Assembly: GCA_947631955.1 (NCBI GenBank)
Contig: CANRNJ010000001.1
Location: forward strand, 124,001 to 188,000
Direction of reading: 5' to 3'
Source: an uncultured Lachnospiraceae bacterium
Lineage (GTDB): Bacteria; Bacillota; Clostridia; Lachnospirales; Lachnospiraceae
Length of the DNA: 64,000 nt
Shown in pieces: positions 1-8,959 of this stretch (its first letter is position 1; each line of letters opens with the position of its first letter). Position numbers and translations under genes: made by a program. The notes under the pieces are model-generated. The model worked only from the letters and a program-made list of their open reading frames with translations, did not search any database and was not told where the DNA came from.

Positions 1-586
1 TAAGCAGATTATAGGAAGCGATCAGCGCCTGTTCATCCTCGTCCTCCGTCTGAAAAACGAGCGCCGGTCTGCCTTCCTCCAGATGCGCTTTCAGGCGCTC
101 CAGCAGAGCGAACTCCTTGCCGAGGCTCTTGTCCATTCTGGCCGCCTTGCCGGTCTTGGCGATCCGGCGTTCAAGGATCTCTATATCCGAAAAGATTAGT
201 TCCAGATTGATCGTTTCGATATCCCTCAACGGATCGACGGAACCGTCCACATGCACGATATTGTCGTCTTCAAAACAGCGCACCACATGTACGATGGCGT
301 CCACCTCGCGGATGTTGCTCAGAAACTGGTTGCCGAGCCCTTCTCCCTTGGACGCGCCCTTGACCAGTCCCGCAATATCCACGAACTCGATCGTCGCCGG
401 TGTCACCTTTTTGGAGTGATACATATCTCCCAACAGCTTAAGTCTTTCGTCCGGCACCGACACGATACCGATATTGGGGTCTATCGTACAGAAGGGATAG
501 TTTGCGGACTCCGCGCCCGCTTTTGTCAGAGAATTAAAAAGTGTACTTTTTCCAACGTTGGGAAGACCTACGATACCTAGTTTCAT
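1..586 (-). CDS. ychF: Redox/ribosome-associated GTPase-family ATPase YchF (OLA1 family), N-terminal part
   Basis: Not in the ORF track because it runs off the left edge, but the reverse strand from 586 is open for 195 codons. The translation starts [20 protein letters not shown], with a P-loop GLPNVGKST, then [12 protein letters not shown] and [20 protein letters not shown], which are diagnostic for YchF, an ATPase that binds ribosomes and acts in translation and stress control. The start is fixed by AGGAGGATAT about eight bases upstream. The C-terminal half (coiled coil and TGS domain) lies outside the window. It is the last gene seen of the murE-rsgA block, 125 bp after rsgA, in the place where Bacillus carries rpe and thiN. 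Family call is secure. Confidence 0.93.
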   Translation of the reverse strand, partial: MKLGIVGLPNVGKSTLFNSLTKAGAESANYPFCTIDPNIGIVSVPDERLKLLGDMYHSKKVTPATIEFVDIAGLVKGASKGEGLGNQFLSNIREVDAIVHVVRCFEDDNIVHVDGSVDPLRDIETINLELIFSDIEILERRIAKTGKAARMDKSLGKEFALLERLKAHLEEGRPALVFQTEDEDEQALIASYNLL

Positions 587-711
587 TTTATTCCATATCC
601 TCCTGAAAAACTTTGATTTTATGTGTTTTTATCCAACAGATCACTACGCCTGTTTTGGTTTTTCTGTCATGTGATTCCAATTCCACCGGCTTATCCGCTG
701 CCCGGCGCCGC

Positions 712-1590
712 TCAATATTTTTTTACCCTGCTCAGTTCCTCATACAACGTTTTGTAGTTTTCATACCGCACCTTGCTGATCCTGCCCTCCGCCACGGCGT
801 CTTTGACCCCGCACGCCGGTTCGTTTATATGGGCGCATCCGCTGAACCTGCAATACGGCTCATAGACGGTAAATTCCGGGTAAAACCGTCCCAGCTGCTC
901 CTTGGGGATCCCGGAGATATCAAGGGATGTAAATCCCGGCGTATCAACGATGTAAGACCGTTCTCCCAGAGCAATGATCTCGGAATGTCTGGTCGTATGC
1001 CTGCCTCTCTCGATCTTGGCGCTGATAGCGCCCGTTTCCATATTGGCCGCCGGAGCCAGACAGTTGATCAGGGAAGATTTTCCAACCCCGCTGGGCCCGG
1101 CCACCGTGGTGGTCTTTCCGTTCAGCAGTTCCCGCACCTGATCGACGCCTTCATTTTCCAATGCGCTGATGAACAGCACGCGATAACCGCAGGTTTCATA
1201 GGACCTGCGCAGCGTTTCTTTTTCCTGTTTGGACGCGATATCCTGTTTGTTAAAGCAGATGATCGTGGGAAGCCCCTGCTGTTCCATACGGATCAGGAAT
1301 CTGTCCAGAAGGTTGAAATTCGGATCTGGTTTGACGATCGCGAAAATGATCATGGCCTGATCCACATTGGCTACCGCCGGTCTGATCAACATGCTCTTAC
1401 GCGGAAGGATCTTAAGGATACTGCCCTCTTTATCCTTTTCGTCAAGCACTTCCAGTTCGACATCGTCCCCCACCAGAGGCTTGATCTTCTCATTTCTGAA
1501 GATTCCTTTGGCGTGACATTCATATACGCCTTTTCCTTCTACATGCACATAATAGAATCCCGCTATCCCTTTAACAATCTTTCCTGTCAT
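712..1590 (-). CDS. rsgA: Small ribosomal subunit biogenesis GTPase RsgA
   Basis: The 292-residue protein has the circularly permuted GTPase order of RsgA (YloQ/YjeQ): an N-terminal OB-fold, G4 NKQD near residues 114-117, SALE (G5), then G1 GPSGVGKSS near 165 and G3 DTPGF near 216. It closes with a Cys-Cys-His-Cys zinc cluster (C247, C252, H254, C260). RsgA checks late 30S assembly in the cytoplasm. It lies 36 bp downstream of the PASTA kinase gene, the classical Firmicute arrangement, where the kinase can phosphorylate RsgA in Bacillus. A GGGAGG site precedes the ATG closely. No anomaly seen. Confidence 0.96.
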   Translation of the reverse strand: MTGKIVKGIAGFYYVHVEGKGVYECHAKGIFRNEKIKPLVGDDVELEVLDEKDKEGSILKILPRKSMLIRPAVANVDQAMIIFAIVKPDPNFNLLDRFLIRMEQQGLPTIICFNKQDIASKQEKETLRRSYETCGYRVLFISALENEGVDQVRELLNGKTTTVAGPSGVGKSSLINCLAPAANMETGAISAKIERGRHTTRHSEIIALGERSYIVDTPGFTSLDISGIPKEQLGRFYPEFTVYEPYCRFSGCAHINEPACGVKDAVAEGRISKVRYENYKTLYEELSRVKKY

Positions 1591-1626
1591 TCATCCTCCC
1601 GCACAGGTCTCCCATCCGGATCTTCT

Positions 1627-3717
1627 CTATTCCTGCGTAAAACTGACGGCCCTTGTCACCGTGCGTTCTTCAAGAGAACCTTCCGTCGTCGTGACTTCTC
1701 CCGTATCCGGATCCGTCACCGTACTGGCTTCCTTCTCCACCGTAAAACGAAACGTGATCACGCCGGTGGCAGATTTAATGCCGGTGTAATTGACCGCCAC
1801 GGGAAAAGACGACGTCTGCGTGCTCAACAGCTGCGTGCCGTCCGCGGTGGCCAGCGTGACATCGACCATCATGCCGTCGTGGTAATCCGGGTCTTCCGTC
1901 GGCGCGGTAATTCCTTCCGAATAGCGGTAGGTCGCGCCTGCGGGGCCCGTGCTGACCTGCAGATCGATCACCGTTCCCTTGTCCACATAGGAACCCACCG
2001 AATAACTCTGATAACATACTTTATCCATCAGGCTGCTGTCCTCATTGGTCGTCAACCGCACGCTCCCTACCGCCAGTCCGCTCTCTACCAGACTGACCGT
2101 GGCGTCTTCTTCCGTAAGCCCGATCACATTCGGCACTCTTACTTTGCTGTCCTCTGCACCTTGGCTTACGCGGATCGTGATAGAAGAGCCTTCCGGAGCC
2201 GTACTGTCCGCTTCGGGGGACTGGGAAATGACATGCCCGCTCTCCACCGCCGCATCGTAGCTCTCCGTCACGTTGACGACAAATCCCTCTTTCTCCAGCA
2301 GCGAAACCGCTTCCTCCTCGGATTTGCCGGTTACGTCCGGAACGGTCACGCCCTCTTCACCCTGCGCCACCGTCATGACGACGACGGTATTTTTATCGAT
2401 CATAAGTCCGTCCTGAATACTTGCCCGAAGGACGGTGCCCTCCTCGTAGTTCGTGTTTACCTCATACTGGATCTCCGGCGTCAGTTCCAGTTCCAACAGA
2501 GCACGTTTCGCCTCGTCGATATTCATTCCGACGACTCTGATCATCTCTACCTTTTCGGTTTCTTCCTGCGCTTTTGAATCCTCCGCACCGGAGCCGAACT
2601 GGAACACGCCGAACGACCTTCCCACAAGGAAGACCACGATACAGCCGATCAGCAGCGCCGCAACGACGGCAAGGATCGTAGTGATCTTCTCCATCTTGGG
2701 ATCGTAATCTTCATCGTCGTCTTCGTCCCATTCTTCGTCTTCCTCGTACACGCGCTCTTTCTTTTTCTTTAAGCGCATCTCTTCGTCCATCGAATCTCTT
2801 CGGTCGGACTGTTTCTTGATCTGCACCATATCCCGGTCCGTAATCATCCGCGTAGACGCCTCCTCGTCAGGATCGATGACATGTACGAAATCCTCGTCCG
2901 GATTGATCAGCGACTGTTTCAGATCAACGATCAGTTCTCCCATCGACTGATATCTTCTGTCCGGGCTCTTCTGGCAGCACTTGCACACGATCTGTTCCAC
3001 GCTGATCGGGATCTCCGGCACGAACTCTCTCGGCGACGGCATCTCCTCCTGTATGTGCTTGATGGCGATCGCCACGGTCGTTTCACCGTTGAACGGCACC
3101 CGCCCCGTAAGCATTTCAAACATAGTGATGCCCAGCGAATAAATATCGCTCTTCTCGTCGCTGTACCCGCCCCTTGCCTGTTCCGGCGAAGTGTAGTGCA
3201 CGGAGCCCATGACGTTGGAAGTGATCGTATTGGAAGTGGCGGCCTTGGCAATGCCGAAGTCCGTGACCTTTACTTTTCCCTCTTTGGAGATAATGATATT
3301 CTGCGGCTTGATATCGCGGTGGATGATATGATTGTTATGCGCCGCCTCGATGCCCATGGAAACCTGAATCGCGATACTGACCGCCTCTTTGACGGACAGT
3401 CTGGCTTTCTTCTCGATATATTTTTTCAGGGTAATGCCTTCCACCAGTTCCATAACGATATAGTGGATACCGGACTCTTCCCCGACATCGTAGACATTGA
3501 CGATATTCGGATGCATCAGGCCCGCCGCCGCCTGCGCCTCAACCCGGAATTTGGACACAAAATTAGCGTTCTCCCCGAATTCCTGTTTTAACACTTTGAC
3601 AGCCACAAATCTGTTCAGCTTATGATCTTTTGCCTTATAAACATCCGACATACCGCCGGTACCGATCTTTTCCAGTATCTCATACCGGTCGCCTATCATC
3701 ATACCAATCTTAATCAT
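1627..3717 (-). CDS. prkC: PASTA-domain Ser/Thr protein kinase (PrkC/Stk family)
   Basis: Membrane-spanning eukaryotic-type kinase that senses cell-wall muropeptides or lipid II through extracellular PASTA repeats. Visible are the glycine loop GTGGMSDVYKA, catalytic Lys (VAVKVLK), HRDIKPQN near 133-140 and DFGIAKA near 153. A charged juxtamembrane stretch follows, then one membrane helix at about 345-367 and three PASTA repeats at about 391-593. About 100 further residues rich in Thr and Val follow with no PASTA pattern. The start used is the ATG at 3717, preceded by GAGGTGG and overlapping the prpC stop by eight bases. The track start (3729) contains the ribosome site itself. It pairs with the phosphatase PrpC upstream, giving a coupled kinase/phosphatase switch. 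Confidence 0.95.
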   Translation of the reverse strand: MIKIGMMIGDRYEILEKIGTGGMSDVYKAKDHKLNRFVAVKVLKQEFGENANFVSKFRVEAQAAAGLMHPNIVNVYDVGEESGIHYIVMELVEGITLKKYIEKKARLSVKEAVSIAIQVSMGIEAAHNNHIIHRDIKPQNIIISKEGKVKVTDFGIAKAATSNTITSNVMGSVHYTSPEQARGGYSDEKSDIYSLGITMFEMLTGRVPFNGETTVAIAIKHIQEEMPSPREFVPEIPISVEQIVCKCCQKSPDRRYQSMGELIVDLKQSLINPDEDFVHVIDPDEEASTRMITDRDMVQIKKQSDRRDSMDEEMRLKKKKERVYEEDEEWDEDDDEDYDPKMEKITTILAVVAALLIGCIVVFLVGRSFGVFQFGSGAEDSKAQEETEKVEMIRVVGMNIDEAKRALLELELTPEIQYEVNTNYEEGTVLRASIQDGLMIDKNTVVVMTVAQGEEGVTVPDVTGKSEEEAVSLLEKEGFVVNVTESYDAAVESGHVISQSPEADSTAPEGSSITIRVSQGAEDSKVRVPNVIGLTEEDATVSLVESGLAVGSVRLTTNEDSSLMDKVCYQSYSVGSYVDKGTVIDLQVSTGPAGATYRYSEGITAPTEDPDYHDGMMVDVTLATADGTQLLSTQTSSFPVAVNYTGIKSATGVITFRFTVEKEASTVTDPDTGEVTTTEGSLEERTVTRAVSFTQE

Positions 3718-4456
3718 TTTCCACCTCATCTGCTGACGGCTCGATAACGATCACGGAGATATTATCCCTGCCGCCGTTCCGGTTCGCTGTTTCCACCAAC
3801 TCTTCCGCTCTATCTTTAAGGCTGCTGTCTTTTGTCAATATCTGACGTATCTCTTCGTCCTCCAACATATTCGTCAAACCGTCAGAGCATAGTAAGATCT
3901 TATCGCCTTGATTGAGTTCCACGCTGAAATAATCAATATCGATCGAATCCGCCGCCCCGACCGCTCTGGTGATAATGTTCTTATCCGGGTGGTTCCTTGC
4001 GGACCTCCTGTCGATACCGCCCGCCCGCACCATCTCTTCCACCAGAGAATGGTCAGTGGTTATCTGCTTTATCTTATCGTTGACCACATAGAGCCTGCTG
4101 TCGCCGACATTCGCCACTTCCATGTATCGTCCCATACAGGTGGCGGCGACCATAGTCGTTCCCATCCCGTTGTACGCGGCCACCTCTCTGGCTCTTTCGC
4201 GTATCAGCCTGTTCGCCTTCTCGATCGCTCTCCCCAGGATCTTGACGGGATTTTTCTCAAAAGAAGCGCCTATCTCTTCCACCACGGTTTCCACCGCATA
4301 GCGGGAGGCATAGTCGCCTGCATTATGTCCGCCCATGCCGTCCGCCACGATGAAAACGTTGGGCAGATTGCCGACCGGCGTTTCCGACAAATATATAAAA
4401 TCCTGATTCAGTTGTCTTCTCCGTCCGATATCCGTTATCGCATAGGACCTAAGCAC
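3710..4456 (-). CDS. prpC: PP2C-family Ser/Thr phosphatase (PrpC/Stp)
   Basis: A 248-residue cytoplasmic metal-dependent phosphatase that reverses PrkC phosphorylation. PP2C metal and phosphate motifs are visible: VADGMGGHNAGDYAS near the N-terminus, CSDGLTNMLEDEE in the middle and GGRDNISVIVIE at the end. The start codon is GTG, placed by AGGAGGG about eight bases upstream. The stop overlaps the kinase start by eight bases, so the pair is translationally coupled. About 100 bp separate it from the upstream methyltransferase fusion. Confidence 0.95.
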   Translation of the reverse strand: MLRSYAITDIGRRRQLNQDFIYLSETPVGNLPNVFIVADGMGGHNAGDYASRYAVETVVEEIGASFEKNPVKILGRAIEKANRLIRERAREVAAYNGMGTTMVAATCMGRYMEVANVGDSRLYVVNDKIKQITTDHSLVEEMVRAGGIDRRSARNHPDKNIITRAVGAADSIDIDYFSVELNQGDKILLCSDGLTNMLEDEEIRQILTKDSSLKDRAEELVETANRNGGRDNISVIVIEPSADEVEND

Positions 4457-4559
4457 GCGTAAACCCTCCTGAAATACTTTTATGCCTTATTTTACCATAA
4501 CCTTGAACATTTTAACACACAGATCCCAAAAGGACAAGAAATATAATACGGCGTTCTGT

Positions 4560-7007
4560 TCAGCCGTCCATATATCTGCGTCTGAGCTGTCCGCATGCGC
4601 CGTCGATATCCCGTCCCATCTCTCTCCTGACCGTGACATGGATCCCTCTTCGTTCAAGCTTCTCCTGAAAAGCCTGCACCGCATGTTTCTCAGACTGTAC
4701 ATAACCCCGTTCTTTGACGGGATTGACCGGTATCAGGTTGACATGACAGTTGAGCGGAGCGATGAGCGCCGCCAGCTGTCCGGCGTCCTGATCCGTGTCG
4801 TTGACCCCTTTTACCAGACTGTACTCAAATGTGATCCTTCTTCCGGTCTGTGCAAAATAGAAGACGCACGCATCGATCACTTCCCTGAGAGGATACCGCT
4901 CGGCGATCGGCATCAGCTGACGTCTTTTCTCGTCGGTCGCCGCATGCAGAGAGATGGCGAGCGTTATCTGCAGTTTTTCATCCGCCAGTGCACGCATGGC
5001 CGGCACGATGCCGCAGGTGGAAACCGTGATGTTCCTCTGGCTGATGTTCAGACCGTTCTCGTCTGTCAGGAGCCTGATGAACCGCACCACATGATCGTAA
5101 TTGTCCAACGGCTCGCCGCTCCCCATGACCACTACGTTGGACACCCGCTCGCCGGTATCCCGGATAATGGAATAAACCTGTTCAAGCATTTCGGAAGGCA
5201 GCAGGCTGCGCTCCAACCCGTCCAGAGTAGATGCGCAGAACCGGCAGCCCATGCGGCATCCCACCTGAGAGGATACGCACACGCTGTTGCCGTGGTGATA
5301 ACGCATCCATACGCTCTCTATCAGGCAGCCGTCGGGCAGTTCAAAAAGATATTTTCTCGTGCCGTCCAGAGCGGACTCCTGAACCTGCACCGTCTTCAAC
5401 GAAGTAAACGTATACCGCTGCCTGCACAGATCCGCCAGCGCCTGCGGTATATTGGTCATCCGCCCGTAATCCTCGGCCAATTTCCGATGCATCCACTCGT
5501 ACAGCTGTCTGGCCCGGAAGGATCTCTCGCCCCAAGCCTCCATCTGTTCTCTCAATTCATCGAGCGTGAGGGATTTGATATCCTGTTTGACGTCTTTCTC
5601 TTCATCCGGTTTGATGTCCTGCTTGGCGTCCTTTTCCCCGTCCGGAACGGAAGATCCGCCACCCTGCCTCCTGCGCAGTTTAGCCAGAAAAAATCCGTCC
5701 GTACCGTGTATGCCGGGCATCAGCTGGATCTGTCCTCTATCCGCTTCTTTTCGCAGTTCCTCCGGCATGTCGTGCGCCATGCCCACCGTTTCCATGCCGT
5801 ACTCCCTGCATATCCAATCCGCCATCTCTTCATTTTCCGCCGGATTCATGGTACAGGTGCTGTACATCATGATCCCGTCCGGTTTGAGATACCGTATCAC
5901 ATTCTTTACGATCTCTTTTTGAAGTTTTACGACCTCCCGCATCGATTCGGGGCTCACACGATATTTGATATCCTGTTTCTTTCCGATCACACCCAGCCCG
6001 GAGCAGGGGACATCGACCAGAAGCACGTCGGCCTGCCCGACCAGCTTTTCATCGCACACGCGCGCGTCCCTCTCCATGACGGTCATGTTATCCGCGCGGA
6101 GTCTGTCCCGGTTCTCCCGTATCTTATCCGTCTTGCGCACCGATATGTCGCAGGCAATGACGCGCCCCGTCCCCTTCAGCTTATCGGCTGCATGAAGGGA
6201 CTTTCCGCCAGGTGCGGCGCAGACATCTATCACCGTGCAGCCTTCCCGGATACCGGCCGCCTCCGCCACCAGCATGGAACTGACATCCTGAACGGAAAAA
6301 GCGCCCTCCTCATATCCTTCCAGATTCCGGACGCCTTCTGTCTTCTCCGCCTCCACCGCATAGGGCAGGTACGGACTTTGGCGCACTGTGACGCCTTTTT
6401 GCCGCCATGCCGCAATCAGGCGTTCTCTCTCCTTATCGCCGATCGTTTCCTGAAAACGGATGCTGACCGCTCCTCTGTGCAGGAAAGCCTGCAGGATCTT
6501 TTCACAGTTTTCCTCCCCATAGGCATTGCTGAAATGTTCCGTCAGCCACAGGGGCATGGAATAATACACCGAAAGATACTCGTGATACGCTTCCCGTCTG
6601 TCCGGATATACGATCTGATCTTTCTGTCTAACCAGAGCGCGCAGCACGCCGTTGACATAGCCCTGAAGAGATCTAAACCCTCTCTTCTTAGCCAGTTTCA
6701 CCGCCTCGTCGCAGACGGCCGCATCAGGAATATTCTCCATAAAAAGGATCTGATAACCGCTCATGCGCAAAAGTTCCCTGATAAGCGGCTTCATCTTTCT
6801 GACCGGCGTCGTGGAAAAACATTCCAGAACGTAATCGATCCGGATCATGCGCTCAACCGTCCCCTCGCTGACGCGCTTGATAAATGCCTTCTCTTTTCCG
6901 CTCATGTAGTCATATTTTTCCAAGACTGACCCGACCAAAACATTGATGTATTCGTTTTGTTTTGAATGTTCCAGAAGAATATCCAGAACAACTTCCCTGA
7001 CATTCAT
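4560..7007 (-). CDS. RsmB-RlmN fusion: 16S rRNA m5C967 and 23S rRNA m2A2503 methyltransferase in one chain
   Basis: One uninterrupted 815-codon frame joins two enzymes that are normally separate neighbours here. Residues 1-135 are the NusB-like RNA-binding domain. Residues 136-446 are the Rossmann methyltransferase of RsmB, with DVCAAPGGKS, PCSGLG and the catalytic STCTMNPAENE. A linker at 447-478 carries a 12-residue tandem repeat (PDGEKDAKQDIK, PDEEKDVKQDIK). Residues 479-815 are a complete RlmN: cluster cysteines in GCRMGCRFC, the methylated Cys in CVSSQVG (577) and the resolving Cys in DIDGACGQL (805). All catalytic residues are present in both halves. Start at 7007 follows GGGGAGATCGC; the track start is 22 codons too early and lies inside the upstream protease gene. 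Confidence 0.93.
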   Translation of the reverse strand: MNVREVVLDILLEHSKQNEYINVLVGSVLEKYDYMSGKEKAFIKRVSEGTVERMIRIDYVLECFSTTPVRKMKPLIRELLRMSGYQILFMENIPDAAVCDEAVKLAKKRGFRSLQGYVNGVLRALVRQKDQIVYPDRREAYHEYLSVYYSMPLWLTEHFSNAYGEENCEKILQAFLHRGAVSIRFQETIGDKERERLIAAWRQKGVTVRQSPYLPYAVEAEKTEGVRNLEGYEEGAFSVQDVSSMLVAEAAGIREGCTVIDVCAAPGGKSLHAADKLKGTGRVIACDISVRKTDKIRENRDRLRADNMTVMERDARVCDEKLVGQADVLLVDVPCSGLGVIGKKQDIKYRVSPESMREVVKLQKEIVKNVIRYLKPDGIMMYSTCTMNPAENEEMADWICREYGMETVGMAHDMPEELRKEADRGQIQLMPGIHGTDGFFLAKLRRRQGGGSSVPDGEKDAKQDIKPDEEKDVKQDIKSLTLDELREQMEAWGERSFRARQLYEWMHRKLAEDYGRMTNIPQALADLCRQRYTFTSLKTVQVQESALDGTRKYLFELPDGCLIESVWMRYHHGNSVCVSSQVGCRMGCRFCASTLDGLERSLLPSEMLEQVYSIIRDTGERVSNVVVMGSGEPLDNYDHVVRFIRLLTDENGLNISQRNITVSTCGIVPAMRALADEKLQITLAISLHAATDEKRRQLMPIAERYPLREVIDACVFYFAQTGRRITFEYSLVKGVNDTDQDAGQLAALIAPLNCHVNLIPVNPVKERGYVQSEKHAVQAFQEKLERRGIHVTVRREMGRDIDGACGQLRRRYMDG
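5574..5645 (-). repeat. 36-bp tandem duplication encoding the RsmB-RlmN linker
   Basis: On the minus strand two adjacent 36-bp units beginning CCGGACGGGGAAAAG and CCGGATGAAGAGAAAG encode PDGEKDAKQDIK and PDEEKDVKQDIK. Most differences are synonymous, so the duplication is not very recent and the protein sequence seems retained. It sits exactly between the RsmB and RlmN domains. Confidence 0.85.
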
Positions 7008-7047
7008 GCGATCTCCCCGAACCCCGCGGTTTCTCTGCTCTGCGCGC

Positions 7048-7761
7048 CTAATCTTCCCGTCTGTTGCCGCCAAACAGGAGCACGAGCCTCAACAGCTGCA
7101 ATATAGCGGACGCCGCGGCAGCCACGTAGGTGAGCGCCGCCGCCGACAGGACCTTGCGGCATCCTCTTGTTTCGTCCTGCTCCATCATACCGTAATTGCC
7201 AAGCATGGCCAAAGCCCGGCCCGATGCGTTGAACTCCACAGGGAGCGTGACGACCTGAAAAAGCACCGCGAGCGCAAATACCCATATGCCGATCTGGATC
7301 AGCATATGGTTCATGCTGAAGATCACCCCTAACAGGATGATCGGTATTCCCAATCTGGAACCGATGTTCGCGGCGGGAACGAGCGCCGTCCGGAACGTGA
7401 GCGGAGCATATCCTTTGTCATGCTGCACCGCATGTCCGCACTCATGCGCCGCCACCCCGATGGCCGCTATGGAATCGGAACCGTACACCGAATCCGACAG
7501 GCGGAGCACTTTTGACGACGGATCATAATGATCGGTCAGTTCGCCCCGCACATGTTCGATGCGCACATCATAGATCCCCGACATCTGGAGGATGCGCTGC
7601 GCCGCCTGCGCGCCGGTCATCCCGCTCCTGCTCCTTATGCGCGAATACTTTCTGTAAGTAGACTGAACGCGCATCTGCGCCCAGATGCATAAAACCGCGC
7701 CGACCAATACCAGAATATAGGTCGGATCAAAATAGTAACCATAATAACCGTAACGTCCCAT
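7048..7761 (-). CDS. YugP-type zinc metallopeptidase, membrane-bound
   Basis: The protein has a hydrophobic N-terminus (YILVLVGAVLCIW), then the zinc-binding HExxH in VAAHECGHAVQ, and two further hydrophobic stretches near the C-terminus, as in the neutral zinc metallopeptidase family called YugP. Its substrate is unknown; such membrane proteases usually act in envelope protein quality control. The start chosen is the ATG at 7761 (MGRYGYYGYY), nine bases after GGAAAGG. The track start at 7770 leaves almost no spacing. It sits 18 bp after fmt and its 3' end lies 40 bp before the RsmB-RlmN start, so it is inside the operon. Family call good, function unknown. Confidence 0.87.
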   Translation of the reverse strand: MGRYGYYGYYFDPTYILVLVGAVLCIWAQMRVQSTYRKYSRIRSRSGMTGAQAAQRILQMSGIYDVRIEHVRGELTDHYDPSSKVLRLSDSVYGSDSIAAIGVAAHECGHAVQHDKGYAPLTFRTALVPAANIGSRLGIPIILLGVIFSMNHMLIQIGIWVFALAVLFQVVTLPVEFNASGRALAMLGNYGMMEQDETRGCRKVLSAAALTYVAAAASAILQLLRLVLLFGGNRRED

Positions 7762-7779
7762 ATCATTCATCCTTTCCGA

Positions 7780-8793
7780 CTACGCTCGATCTGCCGTATC
7801 CCGTCCGCTGCCGTCAAGGCTGTCGCCCGCCTTGATCGGATGGCCCAGCAGAAAATCTTTTACGGACATCCTCTTTCTGCCTTCCGGCTGTACTTCCAAT
7901 ATCTTCAAAAACCCATCCCCGGTCTTTACGTAAAAAGCGTCTTTTTCGACCCGGACGACGGTTCCCGGCCCGCTGCCCTCGATATCCTCCAATGTTTCGG
8001 CGTCCGGACGGCCGTCCCTTTCCTTGGCGCGTATCGATTCCTGCGCGGCCACTTCTTCATCCCATATCTTAAGCGTTCTTCCGCGATAGGAAGCGGACGC
8101 GCCCGGCCACGATATCATTCCCCGGATAAAGCAGTCCAGTTTCTCCGCCCCCATCCGCCAGTCTATGCGTCCCATAGACTTTTGAAGCATTTTGGCATAG
8201 GTGCTGTGGTCCCCCTGTCTGACAGGGACCAGTTCCCCTCTCTCGATCTTGGGAAGCGCTTCCGTTATCAGCTGCGCTCCTGCCTCCGCCAGCTTGTCGT
8301 GCAGGCTGTCGCCCGTTTCTTTCGGATCGATCGCGACTTCCCGCTTCAACAGGATATCGCCGGTGTCAAGACCTTTGTCCATCTGCATGATCGTCACGCC
8401 GGTGGTCTTCTTCCCGTCGATGATCGCCCATTGGATCGGCGCGGCGCCCCTGTATTCGGGAAGCAGGGACGCATGGATGTTCACACACCCGTATTTTGGC
8501 ATCCGCAGGATCTCCTCCGGCAGGATCTGTCCGAAAGCCGCCACCACGATGATATCCGCCTTACAGTTTCGCAGCGTTTCCTCCGTTTCCGGCTCTTTGA
8601 TCCTGACCGGCTGAAGCACCGGTATCTGGTGTGCGAGCGCACATTTTTTGACAGGCGGTATCTGTATCTCCTTGCCCCTGCCTTTCGGTTTGTCCGGCTG
8701 CGTCACCACCGCCGCCACATGATGGCCCGCCTGTATGATGGCTTCCAGCGCGCCCACCGCAAAATCCGGCGTGCCCATAAATATAAGATCCAT
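7780..8793 (-). CDS. fmt: Methionyl-tRNA formyltransferase
   Basis: Adds a formyl group from 10-formyl-tetrahydrofolate to initiator Met-tRNA. The N-terminal catalytic domain starts MDLIFMGTPDFAV and carries HASLLPEYRGAAPIQWAI, the conserved active-site segment, with MDKGLDTGDIL following. The C-terminal OB-fold domain binds tRNA. Length 337 is slightly above the usual 310-320 because of an acidic loop between the domains (KERDGRPDAETLEDIEG). It follows def, the enzyme that later removes the formyl group. GGAGATTAT before the ATG supports the start. Confidence 0.96.
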   Translation of the reverse strand: MDLIFMGTPDFAVGALEAIIQAGHHVAAVVTQPDKPKGRGKEIQIPPVKKCALAHQIPVLQPVRIKEPETEETLRNCKADIIVVAAFGQILPEEILRMPKYGCVNIHASLLPEYRGAAPIQWAIIDGKKTTGVTIMQMDKGLDTGDILLKREVAIDPKETGDSLHDKLAEAGAQLITEALPKIERGELVPVRQGDHSTYAKMLQKSMGRIDWRMGAEKLDCFIRGMISWPGASASYRGRTLKIWDEEVAAQESIRAKERDGRPDAETLEDIEGSGPGTVVRVEKDAFYVKTGDGFLKILEVQPEGRKRMSVKDFLLGHPIKAGDSLDGSGRDTADRA

Positions 8794-8865
8794 ATAATCT
8801 CCATTCCGGAGCGTTCTCGCGACAGAGGCCTGAAGTAAATTCCTTCGGAATCAACTTCGCCATCC

Positions 8866-8897
8866 GGGAAATCTGTGACGCTCCGGCACAGATTCCC
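8866..8897. other. Hairpin in the def-fmt spacer
   Basis: The 166-bp spacer between def and fmt, the longest in this operon, holds the inverted repeat GGGAAATCTGTG / CACAGATTCCC with a one-base bulge. A smaller hairpin, ATTCC-TTC-GGAAT, lies beside it. No U-run follows on either strand, so it looks more like an mRNA processing or stability element than a terminator. Nothing else was seen in the spacer. Confidence 0.5.
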
Positions 8898-8959
8898 TGA
8901 ACGAACCAAGTCCGTTCTGCGCTCTTTATGCTTTCTTTTGCGCTCTGCCGCGCACTTTT

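Noticed and set aside
613-2577. 654-residue plus-strand ORF
   Set aside because: It is antisense to rsgA and prkC, both with full motif sets; the translation is Arg/His-rich with no recognisable domain.
4482-6929. 815-residue plus-strand ORF
   Set aside because: Antisense shadow of the RsmB-RlmN fusion; composition (His, Arg, Phe, Leu rich) and lack of a ribosome site argue against coding.
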